From Emydura subglobosa (taxonomy: Eukaryota > Chordata > Testudines > Chelidae): a stretch of DNA of 64,000 nt. The notes below the pieces were generated by a model. The model worked only from the letters and a program-made list of their open reading frames with translations. It searched no databases and was not told the DNA's origin. The position numbers and the translations under genes were made by a program. The DNA lies in NCBI GenBank assembly GCA_007922225.1, contig ML680038.1:459562-523561 (forward strand), in the 5' to 3' direction. The number at the start of each line of letters is the position of its first letter. The stretch's first letter is position 1. Positions 11,701 through 23,826 of this stretch are shown here, in pieces.

Positions 11701-11870
11701 CCCTCTCTAGGGGCACGCCCCGGTTAGACTACATTGCCCACCATTTCCCTGCAGGGTGAGTTCCTGGCCATGAGGCATCCTGGGAGATGCAGTCTGGATG
11801 GGGAGCCCAGCCCATAGAGGAGAATGGGGACATGAGGAAACCAAACTACAACTCCCACAAGGCCGTGTAG
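11700..11870. promoter_or_regulatory. Cluster of ZNF143/SBS-like motifs
   Basis: AAACTACAACTCCCACAAGG at 11843-11862 resembles the ZNF143 (Staf) site ACTACAAnTCCCAnnAnGC. A reverse partner, GACTGCATCTCCCAGGATGC on the minus strand (about 11773-11792), and a weaker ACTACATTGCCCACCAT (11729-11745) lie nearby. Such motif clusters are common in retroelement promoters, so this may be the promoter part of an old repeat rather than host regulation. Confidence 0.35.
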
Positions 11871-13555
11871 CAGGACAGCTGAAGGGAAACGCTTCGGGTT
11901 TTTTTAAGTAAAAAATAAAAATTTGCAATGAAAAAAAAGTTTTGGGGAAAAATTGGGTTGCACTGAAAGCTCAATTTGCTGTTGAGAATCAGTTTCTGCA
12001 GAAAGTTTCTGCCCAGCAGGTAACTAGTGGACTCCGAAAGGGTAGAGAGCCACTCTGGTAGGAGATACGCCATAAGGACCCGCTCGTGCAGCTGGATCTG
12101 CGTGGGCAGAGCCTTGCACCCATCTAGACTCACTGGGTTGCATGAAGACTCCAGAACCTGCCCAGGAAAATCTGCCTGCGGGATCGGAGCCTAGAAGTCC
12201 GGAGGGGTCGTCATGGGGCAGTCAGGACTTTGAATTTTAACTGTGCGGGTTTTACGTGCAGGGCCCCTGGAAATGAAAAACATGTGAGGAAAATGTAAAG
12301 GGGTAGAAGCCACCAGGCAGAGCTCAGAACGCGGCTGAAGGAGCAGCCCTGCCTCGCCGTTCTCAACGAGACCAGCCAAGGTTTGCACACGCGGAACAGA
12401 AACGCTCTCAGCTAGGACACGTGTGAATAGAGTCAATGAGTCGCAGCCTGGAGGGAGTTTAGGTGCCTAAATTATAATCCTAGCGCAGCATCAGAGAGCA
12501 GCGAATGTCCTAAACACTCGCCCAACCAACGTCATCCTCCTGTGGGCCTTGGAAGGGTGGGATTTTTATCGGTTAGTGTTGCACAGTGTTGATCTTGTGA
12601 CACACACAAACTGATGGGGAAAAAACAGCTCCATGACTGCGGATTGAAACGTACAGATAGACAAGGTAAGAAAAAGCTAAGCGGGCCCCTACGCTTCAGC
12701 ACTCATTAGCGTTCGATTTCAGGCTATTTACTTGGTATCTTCTGACATGTGAGGTAAACAGAGTGTGCTTTAACCGCTCGAAATCTTTAACGTCCTGACG
12801 CGCAGCGTCTGGCGTTAGATAACGATTGTCCGAGTCCCACCTTAATGGCCTACGACACTGAACATGTAAATTGAGCCTTTACAAAAAAAACCTTCAAATC
12901 TGTAATTGTGCACCACTGGGAAAATGTAAATCAATAACATTTGGGGGAAATGCTTTTTAAAAACTCGACATTAGCCTCAAAATTAGCTTTAAAAATGGTA
13001 TTAAACAAATGAAAAGTGCCTTCTGCCATGCCCACCTGTGGTAATAACGAGATGCAATCATAAAATATACCACGAGAGAGCGCCAACATGTGTCACAGCC
13101 ACTAACCCACCTCTCAAAACCTGCAGGACTCCAGACTGACCGTTTGCATGAGGGCGATTTTTAAGACTTGCGCTGAGGCCTTTAAATCGGCCTGAAAATT
13201 AAAGCATCACGGAGGCCTCTGCCTAGAGACGAGTGCGAATGGGAACAGCTTGGTGGGGTGTTACTGCGTGTTACCACCAGCGCGCCTGGGGAAATGCTGC
13301 AGGTGGGCAAGAGATCGTTGCTAAAAATACTGCCTGGGTTTCCAAAGAATGTGTTGAGCCTTGGGTGTCAGTAGCTTTCATCCTGCACCAGCCCTGGCTC
13401 TGCTGCGGGGAGAGGAGCACCCAGTGCAATCAGTGGGAAAATCGGAGACTTTTGAAGTGCTAGTTGTGGTAATTGGTGTGTTGGTCACCGGTGTTTATCA
13501 GTGTAGGCTGTGTGCGTGTGTCCCTGTGTAGATGCTGTCCCAGCTCTGATCAGGA
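11871..13555. other. Unassigned intergenic sequence
   Basis: No gene, LINE tail or clear inverted repeat is recognised. Short frames only (the longest is about 95 codons) with no family resemblance. Confidence 0.35.
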
Positions 13556-14260
13556 AACCGAGACGGCTCTCACGATCGAATGAGTCGACACGACCACGGA
13601 TTAGCTGAGTAACGAAGGCGCCCAGGCCAGGTTTATTGTGTGCGGCACAATAAGAAATGACTTACAGAGTATCTCTGGGTCAGTTTCATATTGGCGGCGT
13701 TACAATGGTCTCGGCCTGACGGCGGGACTTTCCGTTATCCCCTAGAGCGGACGCCAGTATTCCCTCTGACACCCTCTTTTATACACTGTTACACACACTT
13801 TCGTTCTGCCCCCTTTCACGTAGGTAGTTGCTCCCCTCCTGACGTAGTCTAACACCACCTTTTTCCGTTGATTGGCTGATTTGGGCAAAACAGCTCCACG
13901 TATCACCTTTTGTCATTTCTATCCCTCAAAGTGTCATTTTAAGGAGTTAGTATCTTGGTGCCTCCTATACCTGCTACATCATTTAAAATTTTGACAGCAC
14001 TTTCCTGTGCTAATTTCAGCTAGCTTGGGTTTTTCCCACTTATACTCCTGTTCACTTGGTTTTTTCCACTTAGGCCTTTAGCCTGTTTTACAGGCCTTGA
14101 GCTCTCACTTCTGCCAACATCTGTCACGCTGTCTGGATAAGGGGGGGCCCTGAGGTGTATTCAGGAGCTCTGATTGCTCCTTTCTACACCAGTCTCGTTG
14201 GGGATGTCACGCGGGCTGGCTTGAGTGGGGGGGAAGGGGAGCATTTAGTATATTGTGTGA
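13556..14260 (-). mobile_element. Candidate LTR, minus orientation
   Basis: Read on the minus strand, a unique U3-like segment (from about 14260) leads to AATAAA at 13637-13642 region followed by a CG-rich U5-like end (to about 13556), which is the usual order of a retroviral LTR. No protein-coding internal part flanks it, so a solo LTR is most likely. Ends and target duplication could not be fixed by eye. Confidence 0.4.
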
Positions 14261-15671
14261 CATCAGTATGTCAGAATCGTGATAATTCGTGTGAGCTATG
14301 CCATGTCAGGTACTGTTAGGAGGGATATCTCGTGCTGAGTAAGATGATAATCTTAGAATCATAGACTCACAGGGACTGTCAGACTTCAGGGCTGTTCCCA
14401 GGGTCCCAGCGCCAGGAACAGGCTGCTGCCATGGGGGGGCTTGTTCCCGACACAGCCTGCTCTGGGTCGCGGCTCTTTCAGTTCCTGCCCGGTCTGAGAA
14501 GGTTTCAGGCGCTGGGCGGACAGGCATTGCTGCTGGCTGGGGCTGCCGGAGGAAGTGAAAAGCCCTGGGAAGGGCTCGCATCTCTCCAAGAGTGTCAGAA
14601 ATGATTCATCCCTTCAGGCACCAGCTCAGACTGGCGAGGTCCCTACCCTGCTGGGCCGGCCAATGTCTCAGGCTGCTACGGTTCTGTCATTTCCCCCCAC
14701 ACAATCCACTGCTCCTTGCGTTGGATTAGACACCAAACAAAACTAAGCCGCGCTGCCGGCAGACCCTGGTTCTCTAGGCCCGACAGTCTTTTATTGTGCA
14801 CCACGACTGCAGCGCCAGCAGATGGGGCCAAGGTAACGGCTTCCTTCAGAGAGGTGAATGCAACTTCATGGGCAGAGAGAGCCGAGTCTCCTAGGAACCA
14901 GGCTCAGCCAAAGGCGTCCCCAGATGGAAACATCACTGCAGCCAGACAAATCAGCCCCGGCAGTCAGGGACCATGGCAGCAACACGCTGCCCAGCAGCTT
15001 CTGACAGCTTCATTTTTTTTTAAGCATCCCAACTGCCCCGCGTCCCCTGTGTCTTCAAGTTCGACCTGCTGGCTTTCCTTCCAAAACCGATCGTTCTTAT
15101 CAGTCACGTTTATTGCAGGTGAGCCGAGGATCCACTGGCAGAGGGACTCCATTCACTGCGCAGGGAATTCTGCACCTAAAAATGTTGCACGCGATGTTTT
15201 AAAATTCTGCAACATTCTGCATAGCTTCGCTGTCAAAAGAGCACAGTGTAAACGCGCCACTTTGGTGATTTATTAAAATACCTGTCAGCAAGTCTGTCTG
15301 CTCACACAGAGCCAACCACAGAGAGTCAGGAACTGTTTTGTTGACAAATAGATTCCTTCCTAGCCGTATAAATACAGAACTCGGAGCAATAATTCATTTA
15401 ACTATGATACAGAAACACGTTCCCCGCACCCTTCAGAAGCAGGGCAAAGGCTTGGGGGACTCGGGGTAACAGAGGAGCTGGGGGAGAGGGAAGTAATTGC
15501 TGGGAAGGAGCCTGGGAGTGAACCTGGAGGGTTGTTGGGTGTGGGTGGGAGACGCATGGAGCAGGTTTTTGGGGGTTGTTAGGGATCTGGGAAGCCTCCC
15601 CCCACGCAGACCCTGGCTGACCCCCTGGCCTCTCCCATTCAGTCAGGCACATCTGCCCCTGTTCCCATGTG
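14261..15671. other. Unassigned; tiny CR1-like tail near 14353
   Basis: 'agaatcatagactcacaggg' at 14353-14372 looks like a CR1 3' tail in minus orientation but is too short to delimit. The 186-codon frame 14716-15276 has no known relatives. No gene is seen. Confidence 0.3.
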
Positions 15672-16655
15672 TCACAGAATCCTAGAAGATGAGGGTTGGC
15701 AGGGACCTCAGGAGGTATCTAGTCCAACCCCCTGCTCAAAGCAGGACCAACCCCAACTAAACCATCCCAGCCAGGGCTTTGTCAAGCCACATCTTAAACG
15801 CCTCTAAGGATGGAGATTCCACCACCTCCCTACGTAACCCATTCCAGTGCTTCACCACCGTCCTAGGATAAAAGTTTTTCCTAATATCCAACCTAGACCT
15901 GCCTCACTGCAACTTGAGGCCATTGCTCCTTGTTCTGTCATCTGCCACCACTGAGAATAGCCTAGCTCCATCCTCCCTGGAACCCCCTTTCAGGTAGTTA
16001 AAGGCTGCTATCAAATCCCCCCTCATTCTTCTCTTCTGCAGACTAAACAAGCCTAGTTCCCTCAGCCTCTCCTCATACGTCTTGTGCTCCAGCCCCCTCA
16101 TCATTTTGGTTGCCCTCCGCTGGACTCTCTCCAACTTGTCCACATCCTTTTTGTAGTGGGGGGCCCAAAACTGGACACAATACTCCAAATGCAGCCTCAC
16201 CAATGCCGAATAGAGGGGAATAATCACTTCCCTCCATCTGCTGGCAATGCCCCTCCTAATGCAGCCCAATATGCCATTAGCCTTCTTGACAACCAGGGCA
16301 CACTGCTGACTCATATCCAGCTTTTTATCCACTGTTACCCCCAGGTCCTTTTCTGCAGAACTGCTGCCCAGCTCGTCGGTCCCCAGTCTGTAGCTGTGCA
16401 TGGGATTCTTCCTTCCTAAGTGCAGGACTCTGCACTTGTCCTTGTTGAACCTCATTAGATTTCTTTTGTCCCAGTCCTCCAATTTGTCTAGGTCACTCTG
16501 TATCCTATCCCTGCCTTCCAGGGTATCTACCACTCCCCCCAGCTTAGTGTCATCTGCAAACTTGCTGAGGGTGCAATCTACCCCATCCTCCAGATCATTG
16601 ATGAAGATGTTGAACAAAACCGGCCCCGGCGCTGATCCCTGGGGCACTTTGCTTC
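15672..16655 (-). mobile_element. Young CR1 LINE, 5'-truncated, sister of the 8-9 kb copy
   Basis: The minus frame 15904-16749 carries [40 protein letters not shown] and the same thumb sequence ([20 protein letters not shown]) as the 8.03-9.06 kb copy, with few differences. The 3' tail is at 15672-15690. The CR1 homology stops near 16655, where the frame runs into the flanking C-rich repeat, so the first 30 or so residues of that frame are not CR1. Confidence 0.92.
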
Positions 16656-16800
16656 TTACCCTGCATTCCCTGCCCCAACCCCCAGGTGTTCCCACACTCC
16701 CACTCAGCTTTCCCCTGCCCCCCATCCCTATATGTCCCCACACCTCCACTCAGCCACCCCTGCACCCCTGTCCTCATGTGTCCCTGCCCCCCAACCCCCT
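16656..16800. repeat. C-rich imperfect tandem repeat
   Basis: Variants of 'cccacactcccactcag' and 'cccacacctccactcagcc' alternate with 'ccctgccccccatccc' in units of about 55-65 bases. This is a small degenerate minisatellite bordering the CR1 5' junction. Confidence 0.5.
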
Positions 16801-17049
16801 ATGACACTCTGTGTCATAAAGCAGCAACCTGGAAACCCCATTTTCACCACTGGCATATAGTGTGATAGGTTTGCACCTATGGAGAGGTACTACATGGGTC
16901 TGCTGGTATTTACCTTTCTCCATCTGGTACCTGGTACGTCTCTTCTCCTGTGGTATGATAGCACATACAAGCCAACAGGATATTAATGTTCAACAGATGA
17001 AGACTTTTAATATGATATCTCACAAAGCATACTTTGTACAAACGAACAT

Positions 17050-18912
17050 AATATAATTAAATTTAACATCCTTGTGGGGTGGAAGGGGAGTACCAAAGAA
17101 GTCCACCACATTAGCATTTAACTTCAGAAAGGGGAACTACACAAAAATGAGGAAGCTAGTTAAAGGGAAATTAAAAGGTTCACAAAAGTGAAATGCCTGC
17201 AAACTGCATGGAAACTTAAAGAACACCATAAAAGAGGTGCAAATTTAATGTATACCCTCAATTAAAAACATAGTCAGAGTACCAAAAAAGTGCCACAATG
17301 GTTAAACAACAAAGTAAAAGAAGCGGTTAGAGGCAAAAAGGCATCCTTTAAAAAGTGGAAGTTAAATCCTACCGTGGAAAATAAAAAGGACCCTAAACTC
17401 TGGTAAGTCAAGTGTAAGAGTATCATTAGAGAGGCCAAAAAAGAATTTGAAAAGCATCTAGCCAAAGACTCAAAAACTAACAGCAAAAAAAAATGTTAAG
17501 TACATTAGAAGCAGGAACTGGATAATGGAGGTGCTGAAGGAGCTCTCCAGGAAGATAAGGCCATTGTGGAGTAGTTAAATTAATTAATTCTTTGCTTCAG
17601 TCTTCACCACAGCGGTTGTGACGGAGATTCCTACACCTGAGCCATTCTTTTTAGGTGACAAATCTGAGAAACTGTCCCACAGGGAGGTGTCAATAGAGGA
17701 GGTTTTGGAACAAACTGATAAATTAAATACTAAGAAGTTGCCATGGCCAGATGGTATCACCCAAGCATTCTGAATACACTCAGATATGAAATTGCAGAAC
17801 TACTAAGTATGGTTTGTAACCTTTCAGTTAAACCAGCTTCTGTACCGGATGACTGGAGGACAGCTAATGTGACACTGATTTTTTTAAAAAGGCACCAAAG
17901 GTGATCCTGGCAATTACAGGCCAGTAAGTCTGACTTCAGTATCAGGCAAATTGGTTGAAACTTTAGTACAGAACAGAATTATCAGATACATCGATGAATA
18001 TGATTTGTTGGGGAAGAGTCAACACTGTTTTTGTAAAGGGAAATCATGCCTCACCAATCTACTAGAAGTCTTTGAGAGGTTCGACAAACCTGTGGACAAA
18101 GGTGATCCAGTGGATACAGTGTACTTGACTTTCAGAAAGCTTTTGACAAGGTCCGTCACCAAAGGCTTGTAAGCAAAGTAAGCAGTCCCAGGGTAAGAGG
18201 AAGGTCCTCTCCTGGCTCAGTGACTGGTTAAAAGACAGGAAACAAAGGGTAGGAATAAATGGTCAGTTTTCAGAATGGAGACAGGTAAATAGTGGTGTCC
18301 CCCAGGGTCTGTACTGGGCCCAGTGATGTTCAACATACTCATAAATGATCGGGAAAAAGAAGTAAACAGTGAGGTGGCAAAATCTGCAGATAATACAAAA
18401 TTACTCAAGATAGGTAAGTTCAAAGCAGACTGTGAAGAGTTACAAAGGGATCTCATTGAACTGGGTGACTGGGCAACAAAATGGTTGATGAAATTCAATG
18501 TTCATAAATGCAAAGTGATGCACATTGAAAAACATAATCCCAACTATCCACACAAAATGATGTGGTCTAAATTAGCTGTTACCATTCAAGAAAGAGATCT
18601 TGGAGTCATGGTGGGTAGTTCTCTGAAAACATCCACTCAGCGTGTAACAGCAGTCCAAAAAGTTAGCAGAAAGTTAGGAACCATTAGGAAAAGGATAGAT
18701 AATCAGACAGTAAATTAATACCACTACATAAATCCATGGTATGTCCATAAAGAGACCTACATGGTTAGACGGGATTGCAAGGATCATCTAGTCCAATCCC
18801 GTGCCAAGATGCAGGACTGGGTGAGTCTAAACCTTGAATAGGGCATGCAATTCCGGTCACCCCATCTAAAAGAGTTCTATCGGAATTGGGAAACAGCAAT
18901 GTTATAGCTGGA
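17050..18912 (+). mobile_element. CR1/L3-like LINE, linker and RT regions
   Basis: Plus-strand pieces are an EN-RT linker (17280-17520, Lys-rich), then GDPGNYRPVSLTSVSGKLVE (about 17908), LVQNRIIRYIDEYDLLGKSQ, and from 18323 VMFNILINDREKEVNSEVAK followed by SADNTKL (FADD box decayed) and WLMKFNVHKCKVMH. It differs from the young CR1 copies and matches the older L3-type branch. Stops and frameshifts are frequent. A reverse-oriented CR1 tail interrupts it near 18746-18830, after which the thumb region resumes ('caattccggtcaccccatct'). Confidence 0.85.
18746..18830 (-). mobile_element. CR1-like 3'-tail fragment inside the LINE
   Basis: 'aaggatcatctagtccaatc' and 'gtgccaagatgcaggac' are the reverse complement of a CR1-type 3' end. 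The flanking LINE reads continuously when this piece is removed. Confidence 0.6.
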
Positions 18913-20399
18913 TCAGAGGAATCCTGCCCAGCTTCCACAGTGATCTACAGTGATCCAGCCATAGCCAGAGGAGATCCAGGTCAGCCAGGCTAATGAACCA
19001 CTTGCTACCCACCTGTTATGGGAAGGGCTTTATATTGTGTTGTCTTTATGCCTCAGCACCACAGGCAGTATGTTGTCAACTCACTCGCTGACCCGCAGCC
19101 TGGGACTGGTCAGGAGAAGGCTTGCTGGCTTGTTTAACGGTGCGTTATGTTTACAGATCTTCAGGCTATTTTGTATCCCTGCCCTTCAGTCGTCACTTAG
19201 CTGAGCTACACGGGCCTATATTGCCAAACAAATGCATTGGCCTTCACAGATGTCCTACTGCACCACGGACCTGCCTACGCTACTGTCCGCTGCCGCCTGC
19301 CCGTTTCTCTAGTGCAGTCTGGCTTGCCTGGCGCTCCCGCCAATTGAATAGCAGCCTTGTCAATTTCCTCAGCGTATTGGATCCCTTTGATCTACGCTTA
19401 ATCAAATTGTATTTGGTCTGTTTTCAGATTATCACCTGGCCCATTATTTCTAAGGCTTTCCGGACATTCCCTGCACCTCCCGCGCCAGTATTACTTAAGT
19501 TTCAAATCGCAAGTTGGCCTCCAGATCAGAAAGGAATAATTAATGACCACCAGATAAAATGAGGCATAAACCTGTTAGTCTGGGGACCCATCCTAGGTTC
19601 CTGGGTGCGCTCCCACCTCCGTACACAGCTCCGAATAGCTGCAGCATGGACTAGCGCAATGGTATCAAAACCCAGCCTGCTTGATGCGTCCTTTGGGGCT
19701 GCATAGCCTCTGAATCTAAGCTTTGACATACAAAACGAATGCTTCCAGCCTTCTCTGTTGCTAAGAAAACCCTGACAAGGGACAGCCAGTGCCCGCTGAT
19801 GCTGCCTCGCCTTCCTGAAGACTCAGACTTGACTTCCTCCACCCCGAATCTCGCTGAGTGGATAAAACACTTGAAACAGCAGCCTCAACTGTGCCATTGC
19901 TGATCATTTTAGGAAGGGGAAGTAGAGCTGAAAGTCAGGATTTTCTGCAGGGAAGGAGATGCAGAGGGGAGCTCAGAGGAAGAGGAAGAAAGGAAGAGAA
20001 ACAGAGGGCAGAAATAAAGCCGGTCCTACTGCAGACTGGAGCCTGGTTTCCCAGTGAGCGATGCCGGATGTGACAATACGGCCATCTACTCGGTTTGATT
20101 CTTGGGCAAATCTCCCGTTGACATCAACGAACGAGCAGCCATTGACGCAGGGAGGATGAAGCCCGAAGCCACAACTCAATAGGAAACGCAGCCCTCTCCA
20201 CCAGCTGAGTTTGACATCCTTAGTTTAAGTGAATGAGCCTGAGGATGGGATGCAGGATGTCCTGCCCTCGGAACCTGCCACAAAAAGGTCTGCAGTGCTG
20301 GAGGCACCTTAGGCTTGCTTCCACTAGCCTCCTCCCTTCCAGACATGGCTCGGGTTCCCCACCCTGGCATCACAGCAATAAGGCTTTGGGGTTCTCCTG
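18913..20399. other. Unassigned; purine-rich tract at 19911-20010
   Basis: No gene is recognised. About 100 bases from 19911 are strongly purine-biased (G/A), including 'gaggaagaggaagaaagg'. The 146-codon frame 19122-19562 shows no known domain. Confidence 0.3.
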
Positions 20400-20890
20400 T
20401 GCCACTTTGGTGTAGATGCTACAGCGAGGGGAGGGGTTCACCCATCGCTGTGGTTAATCCGCCTTCCCGAGAGGCAGTACCTAGGTCAATGGAAGAATTC
20501 TCCCATCAGCCTAGTGCTGTCTACACCGGGGATTAGGTCGGCTTAACTCTGTTTATCAGGGGTGTGGATTTTACAGCGGTCTGGGCGACGTAGCGATGCT
20601 GATGTGACTTTCCCGTGTAGACCAGCCTTCAGTCCATGCGTGGAGCTGTCTCCAGGCTACACTAGTTACATCATCTTAGCTACGTCTCCCAGGGGTGTGA
20701 AAAATCCACATCCCCTGAGAGAGATAATTAGGCCGACCTGAGCCCGGTGCAGACAGTGTTAGGGCGACAGAAGAATTCTTCCACTGGGCCAGCTGCCGCC
20801 TCTCAGGAAGGCGGATTACCTAGAGTGACAGCAGAACCCCGCCCCTCAGTGCAGAGTCTATACACAGCACAACGTCAGCAGTGTAGACAC
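20400..20890. repeat. Large imperfect inverted repeat of two MITE copies
   Basis: The left arm (20410-20632) ends 'cccgtgtagaccagccttca'. The right arm (20650-20880) begins 'ctccaggctacactagttac'. The arms share reverse-complementary blocks: 'caggggtgtggattttacag' against 'gtgaaaaatccacatcccct', and 'ttaggtcggctta' against 'ttaggccgacctgag'. They look like two members of one Harbinger-type MITE family inserted head to head, about 20 bases apart. Confidence 0.6.
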
Positions 20891-20904
20891 AGCTCACGTC
20901 CTTC

Positions 20905-20965
20905 TCCAGCTCCGGGGACTGGGCTAGATGACCTGACCAGGTCCCTGCCCACCCTACATTTCTAT
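20905..20965 (+). mobile_element. CR1 3'-end fragment
   Basis: 'gactgggctagatgacctga' followed by 'ggtccctgcccaccctacat' and 'ttctatgac' is a CR1 tail, extremely 5'-truncated. Confidence 0.75.
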
Positions 20966-20969
20966 GACG

Positions 20970-21945
20970 CTCTGTAGATCCGGCACGATGGGAGAGACGT
21001 AAGGCTTTAACAGCTGAAGAGGAAGACGCCAACCACACACCTCATTTCCCTCCAGCTAATGCAGCAGCTCTGTACCCCTTTCAGGAGGCTGATTTGTCTT
21101 GCGCACCCCCAAGTTTCAACTCACTCAAGAACTACTTGCTTACAAAATCAGCCATAAAATTACAGAAGTGTCACAGCCACTGTTACTGAACACGTGCTGA
21201 GGTTCTCGTTTTTACATGTAATTATAAAATAAATCAACTGGAATATAACATTGTACTCACATTTCAGTGTACAGCGTATGCAGCAATATAACCACGTCAT
21301 TGTCTGTATAAAACTGTCATTTGCTCTGACTTCACTGGTGCTTTTTATGTTGCCTGTAGTAAAACGAGGTAAATATCTAGATGAGTTGATGTACAGCCCA
21401 GGGGTACGCGTGTGATACGTGTAAAAGAAAAGACAAGCAGGCTCTTATTCAGGGAAACAAGACAACACGCCACATTTATTGTAAATGTGAGCATATCAAA
21501 AAGCTGTCACACCCCCACACTTTCATATCCAAGTTCTGCTCCAGCCAGCTGAGTGGCCAACTAAGGCTGGGCACGAGGGGGGAGCCGGGCCTCTGGCGGT
21601 CATGAATCCAATGCTCCAAGATGACAATTGCAGAACAAGACCCAAAGTTTCCATGTTCTTACCCCATCTTTTATTGTTACTGGCTCTCACGTAAGTTTAT
21701 GGCCCTTGCCAGGTCATGCTGCCTCTAGGTTCAGTATGGTTGTTAATTGCAAGCCTGACTCTTCTCTTAGTTCTGTACTTGGTTTGTTCCCAGGGTGGAT
21801 CCTTCTGTACTTTAGGGTCGTTTATTTGCACTTTAGGGTCCTTGCTCGGTATTCTTCGGTTTTCAGGGTTAGTCAGTGTCTTCACTCCCCTTTCTGTTGT
21901 CAGAGCAGTTTAGGTTGGCATCTTTTTATGCCCTGCACATCCATT

Positions 21946-21980
<35 letters not shown>

Positions 21981-23180
21981 GAATTCATCCAGATAGCTGT
22001 AGGTTCAATAGTACAAGTTTACTTCAAGAAACTAACAAGATGGAGTGCACTTACACCCCCCTGAACAGTGCTGCACCATTATCAGAACAGCAAAGGAACC
22101 ATTTATATCTACCTCAATCTCACTTACACAATACACCAAGGAGTCTGCATCTGAGTCATTTGCACAACTCCTAGGGGCGGCTCACACGTGTGCCCCTGGC
22201 TGAGAACCACTGAGCGACAGGAGGTGTGTGCCACAGACACACAACCTGATCAGACGTGGAGCCGAAGAACGGTCAGTACAGAGCTGGTTTGCACCATGAG
22301 TCAGGTTCCCTTCTAGAGAAGCGTTTCAGACGTTTTCCTCAAATAACCCTGGCTGTGGGCATAGGCAGATGGCCCGTGTCCTGCCTGGGGGGCAGCACTG
22401 GAGGTGGGGGGAGTTGCATAGCACCCTAGGGCAGAGCGATTGTCAGGGGAGCGATTGGGATCCTCGCGCTGAAACGTGCACCCAGCTGCACTGCCCGGCT
22501 CTACACCGTCTCCTTCACAGCTGAGCTTCTCACCCAAGAGCAGAGCCGAAGAGCGACGTAGCTTCCCTCCCCCCCATTTTCTGTCTAGCCCTCCTCAGCC
22601 CCCTTGGGAAGAGGCTGGCACCAGCCCTGCTCCTGCCTATCATGGTTCATCATGGTGGTGGTGATCGATGAGCAGCAGTTGTCACCTTCAGTTGACTCAA
22701 CTCAGGGCATCACGTCAATGCCCATTGGTGCCCTCTGCCGTTTCAGATGCAATACACGGCCCTTACTGACTGCGGGCAGGTCTCTTTAGAGCAGTGGACT
22801 CAACACACCCCACAGGGAGCCGAATGGCATTCTTGTTGCCCTTTTATCGGCGGAGTTTGGGTCAGGACGGTTTTACCTGTAAAACCCCAGACAGGACCGG
22901 TTCAGGAGCATGTGTGTTAAAGCGAGGGATTTCCTTCCCCTGGTCTCAGGGTGCTCCACCCTGTATTTTATCTACCTTTCCATACAGCGCACACTGCACC
23001 ACACATCCAACGTTATTTCATGTGCGGGACTCCACGCTTAGCTGAGCAGGTGCTTTACAAGGTCTTCAACTAGCTGTAGGGCAAATAGAGAATCACCCTC
23101 GGCAACCAAAGAACTATTAGAAAACCTTCCATGAGGGGACGACGTTACTAGAAATGGATGCAGGAGATAAGTGCTGTTAA
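20970..23180. other. Unassigned, with a (CA)n microsatellite and possible LTR pieces
   Basis: Minus-strand AATAAA signals near 21475-21480 and 21671-21676, followed by T-rich segments, could belong to retroelement LTRs, but no ends were found. 'gagaaccactg' near 22202 could be the end of an hAT MITE. No gene is recognised. Confidence 0.3.
21949..21977. repeat. (CA)n microsatellite
   Basis: About 14 uninterrupted CA dinucleotides. It forces the Thr-His runs in the local open frames, which are therefore not genes. Confidence 0.98.
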
Positions 23181-23826
23181 CAGAATCGGGAACACACAAA
23201 TGTAGGGCTGGAAGGGTCCTCAGGAGGTCACCTAGTCTATCCTCCCAAGCTGAGGCAGGACAAAGCAGACCTAGAACATCCTCGACACCTTTGTCAAACC
23301 TGTCCTCAAAAACCTCCCGTGCTGGTGATTCCACAACCGCTATTAGTAACCTGTGCCAGCACTGACCTAGCTTTCTAGTCAGTTTTTCCTTATACCTCAC
23401 CTTGCTGCATACAACTTCTTATCCCCCCCCCCTCCCCTTAGTAGAACTGGAGAACAATTGATCACTGTGCTCCTTAGATTAGCCCTCACCCCATTTGAAA
23501 ACTTCAGCTCCCCCCAACTCATCTTTTCTCAAGAAGAAACGAGTTTTTTGTTTTAATTTTTCTTCAGGGGTCAGGTTTTCTAATTATCACGGCTGCTGCA
23601 CTCTGCTCACCTCTTTCCAATTTGTCTACATTTCTCTTAAAGGGTGGTGCCTAAAAGTGGACAGAATACCCTCCCCCCTCCCCCCCAGGTCTCACCTGTG
23701 CTAAGGAAAGCAGAATAATTACCAAGCCTGTTTTATGTGAAACACTCCTGTTAACACACCCCAGAACATTAGCTTTTTTTAATGCAACTGCATTACTGCT
23801 GGCTCACATTCAACAGGTACAAGGTG
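23181..23826 (-). mobile_element. CR1 LINE 3' part, old copy
   Basis: Read on the minus strand, the tail is 'ccctccagc'-like (23195-23230), with the 3' thumb and UTR region up to about 23826. Recognisable plus-sense stretches are 'ggctggaagggtcctcagga' and 'gtgattccacaaccgctatt'. It is more diverged than the two young copies, with poly-T and poly-C slippage near 23423. Confidence 0.8.

Noticed and set aside
14716..15276. 186-codon frame
   Set aside because: No recognisable domain or supporting structure; likely chance.
21628..21996. 122-codon frame ending in Thr-His repeats
   Set aside because: The repeat is the (CA)n microsatellite in translation.
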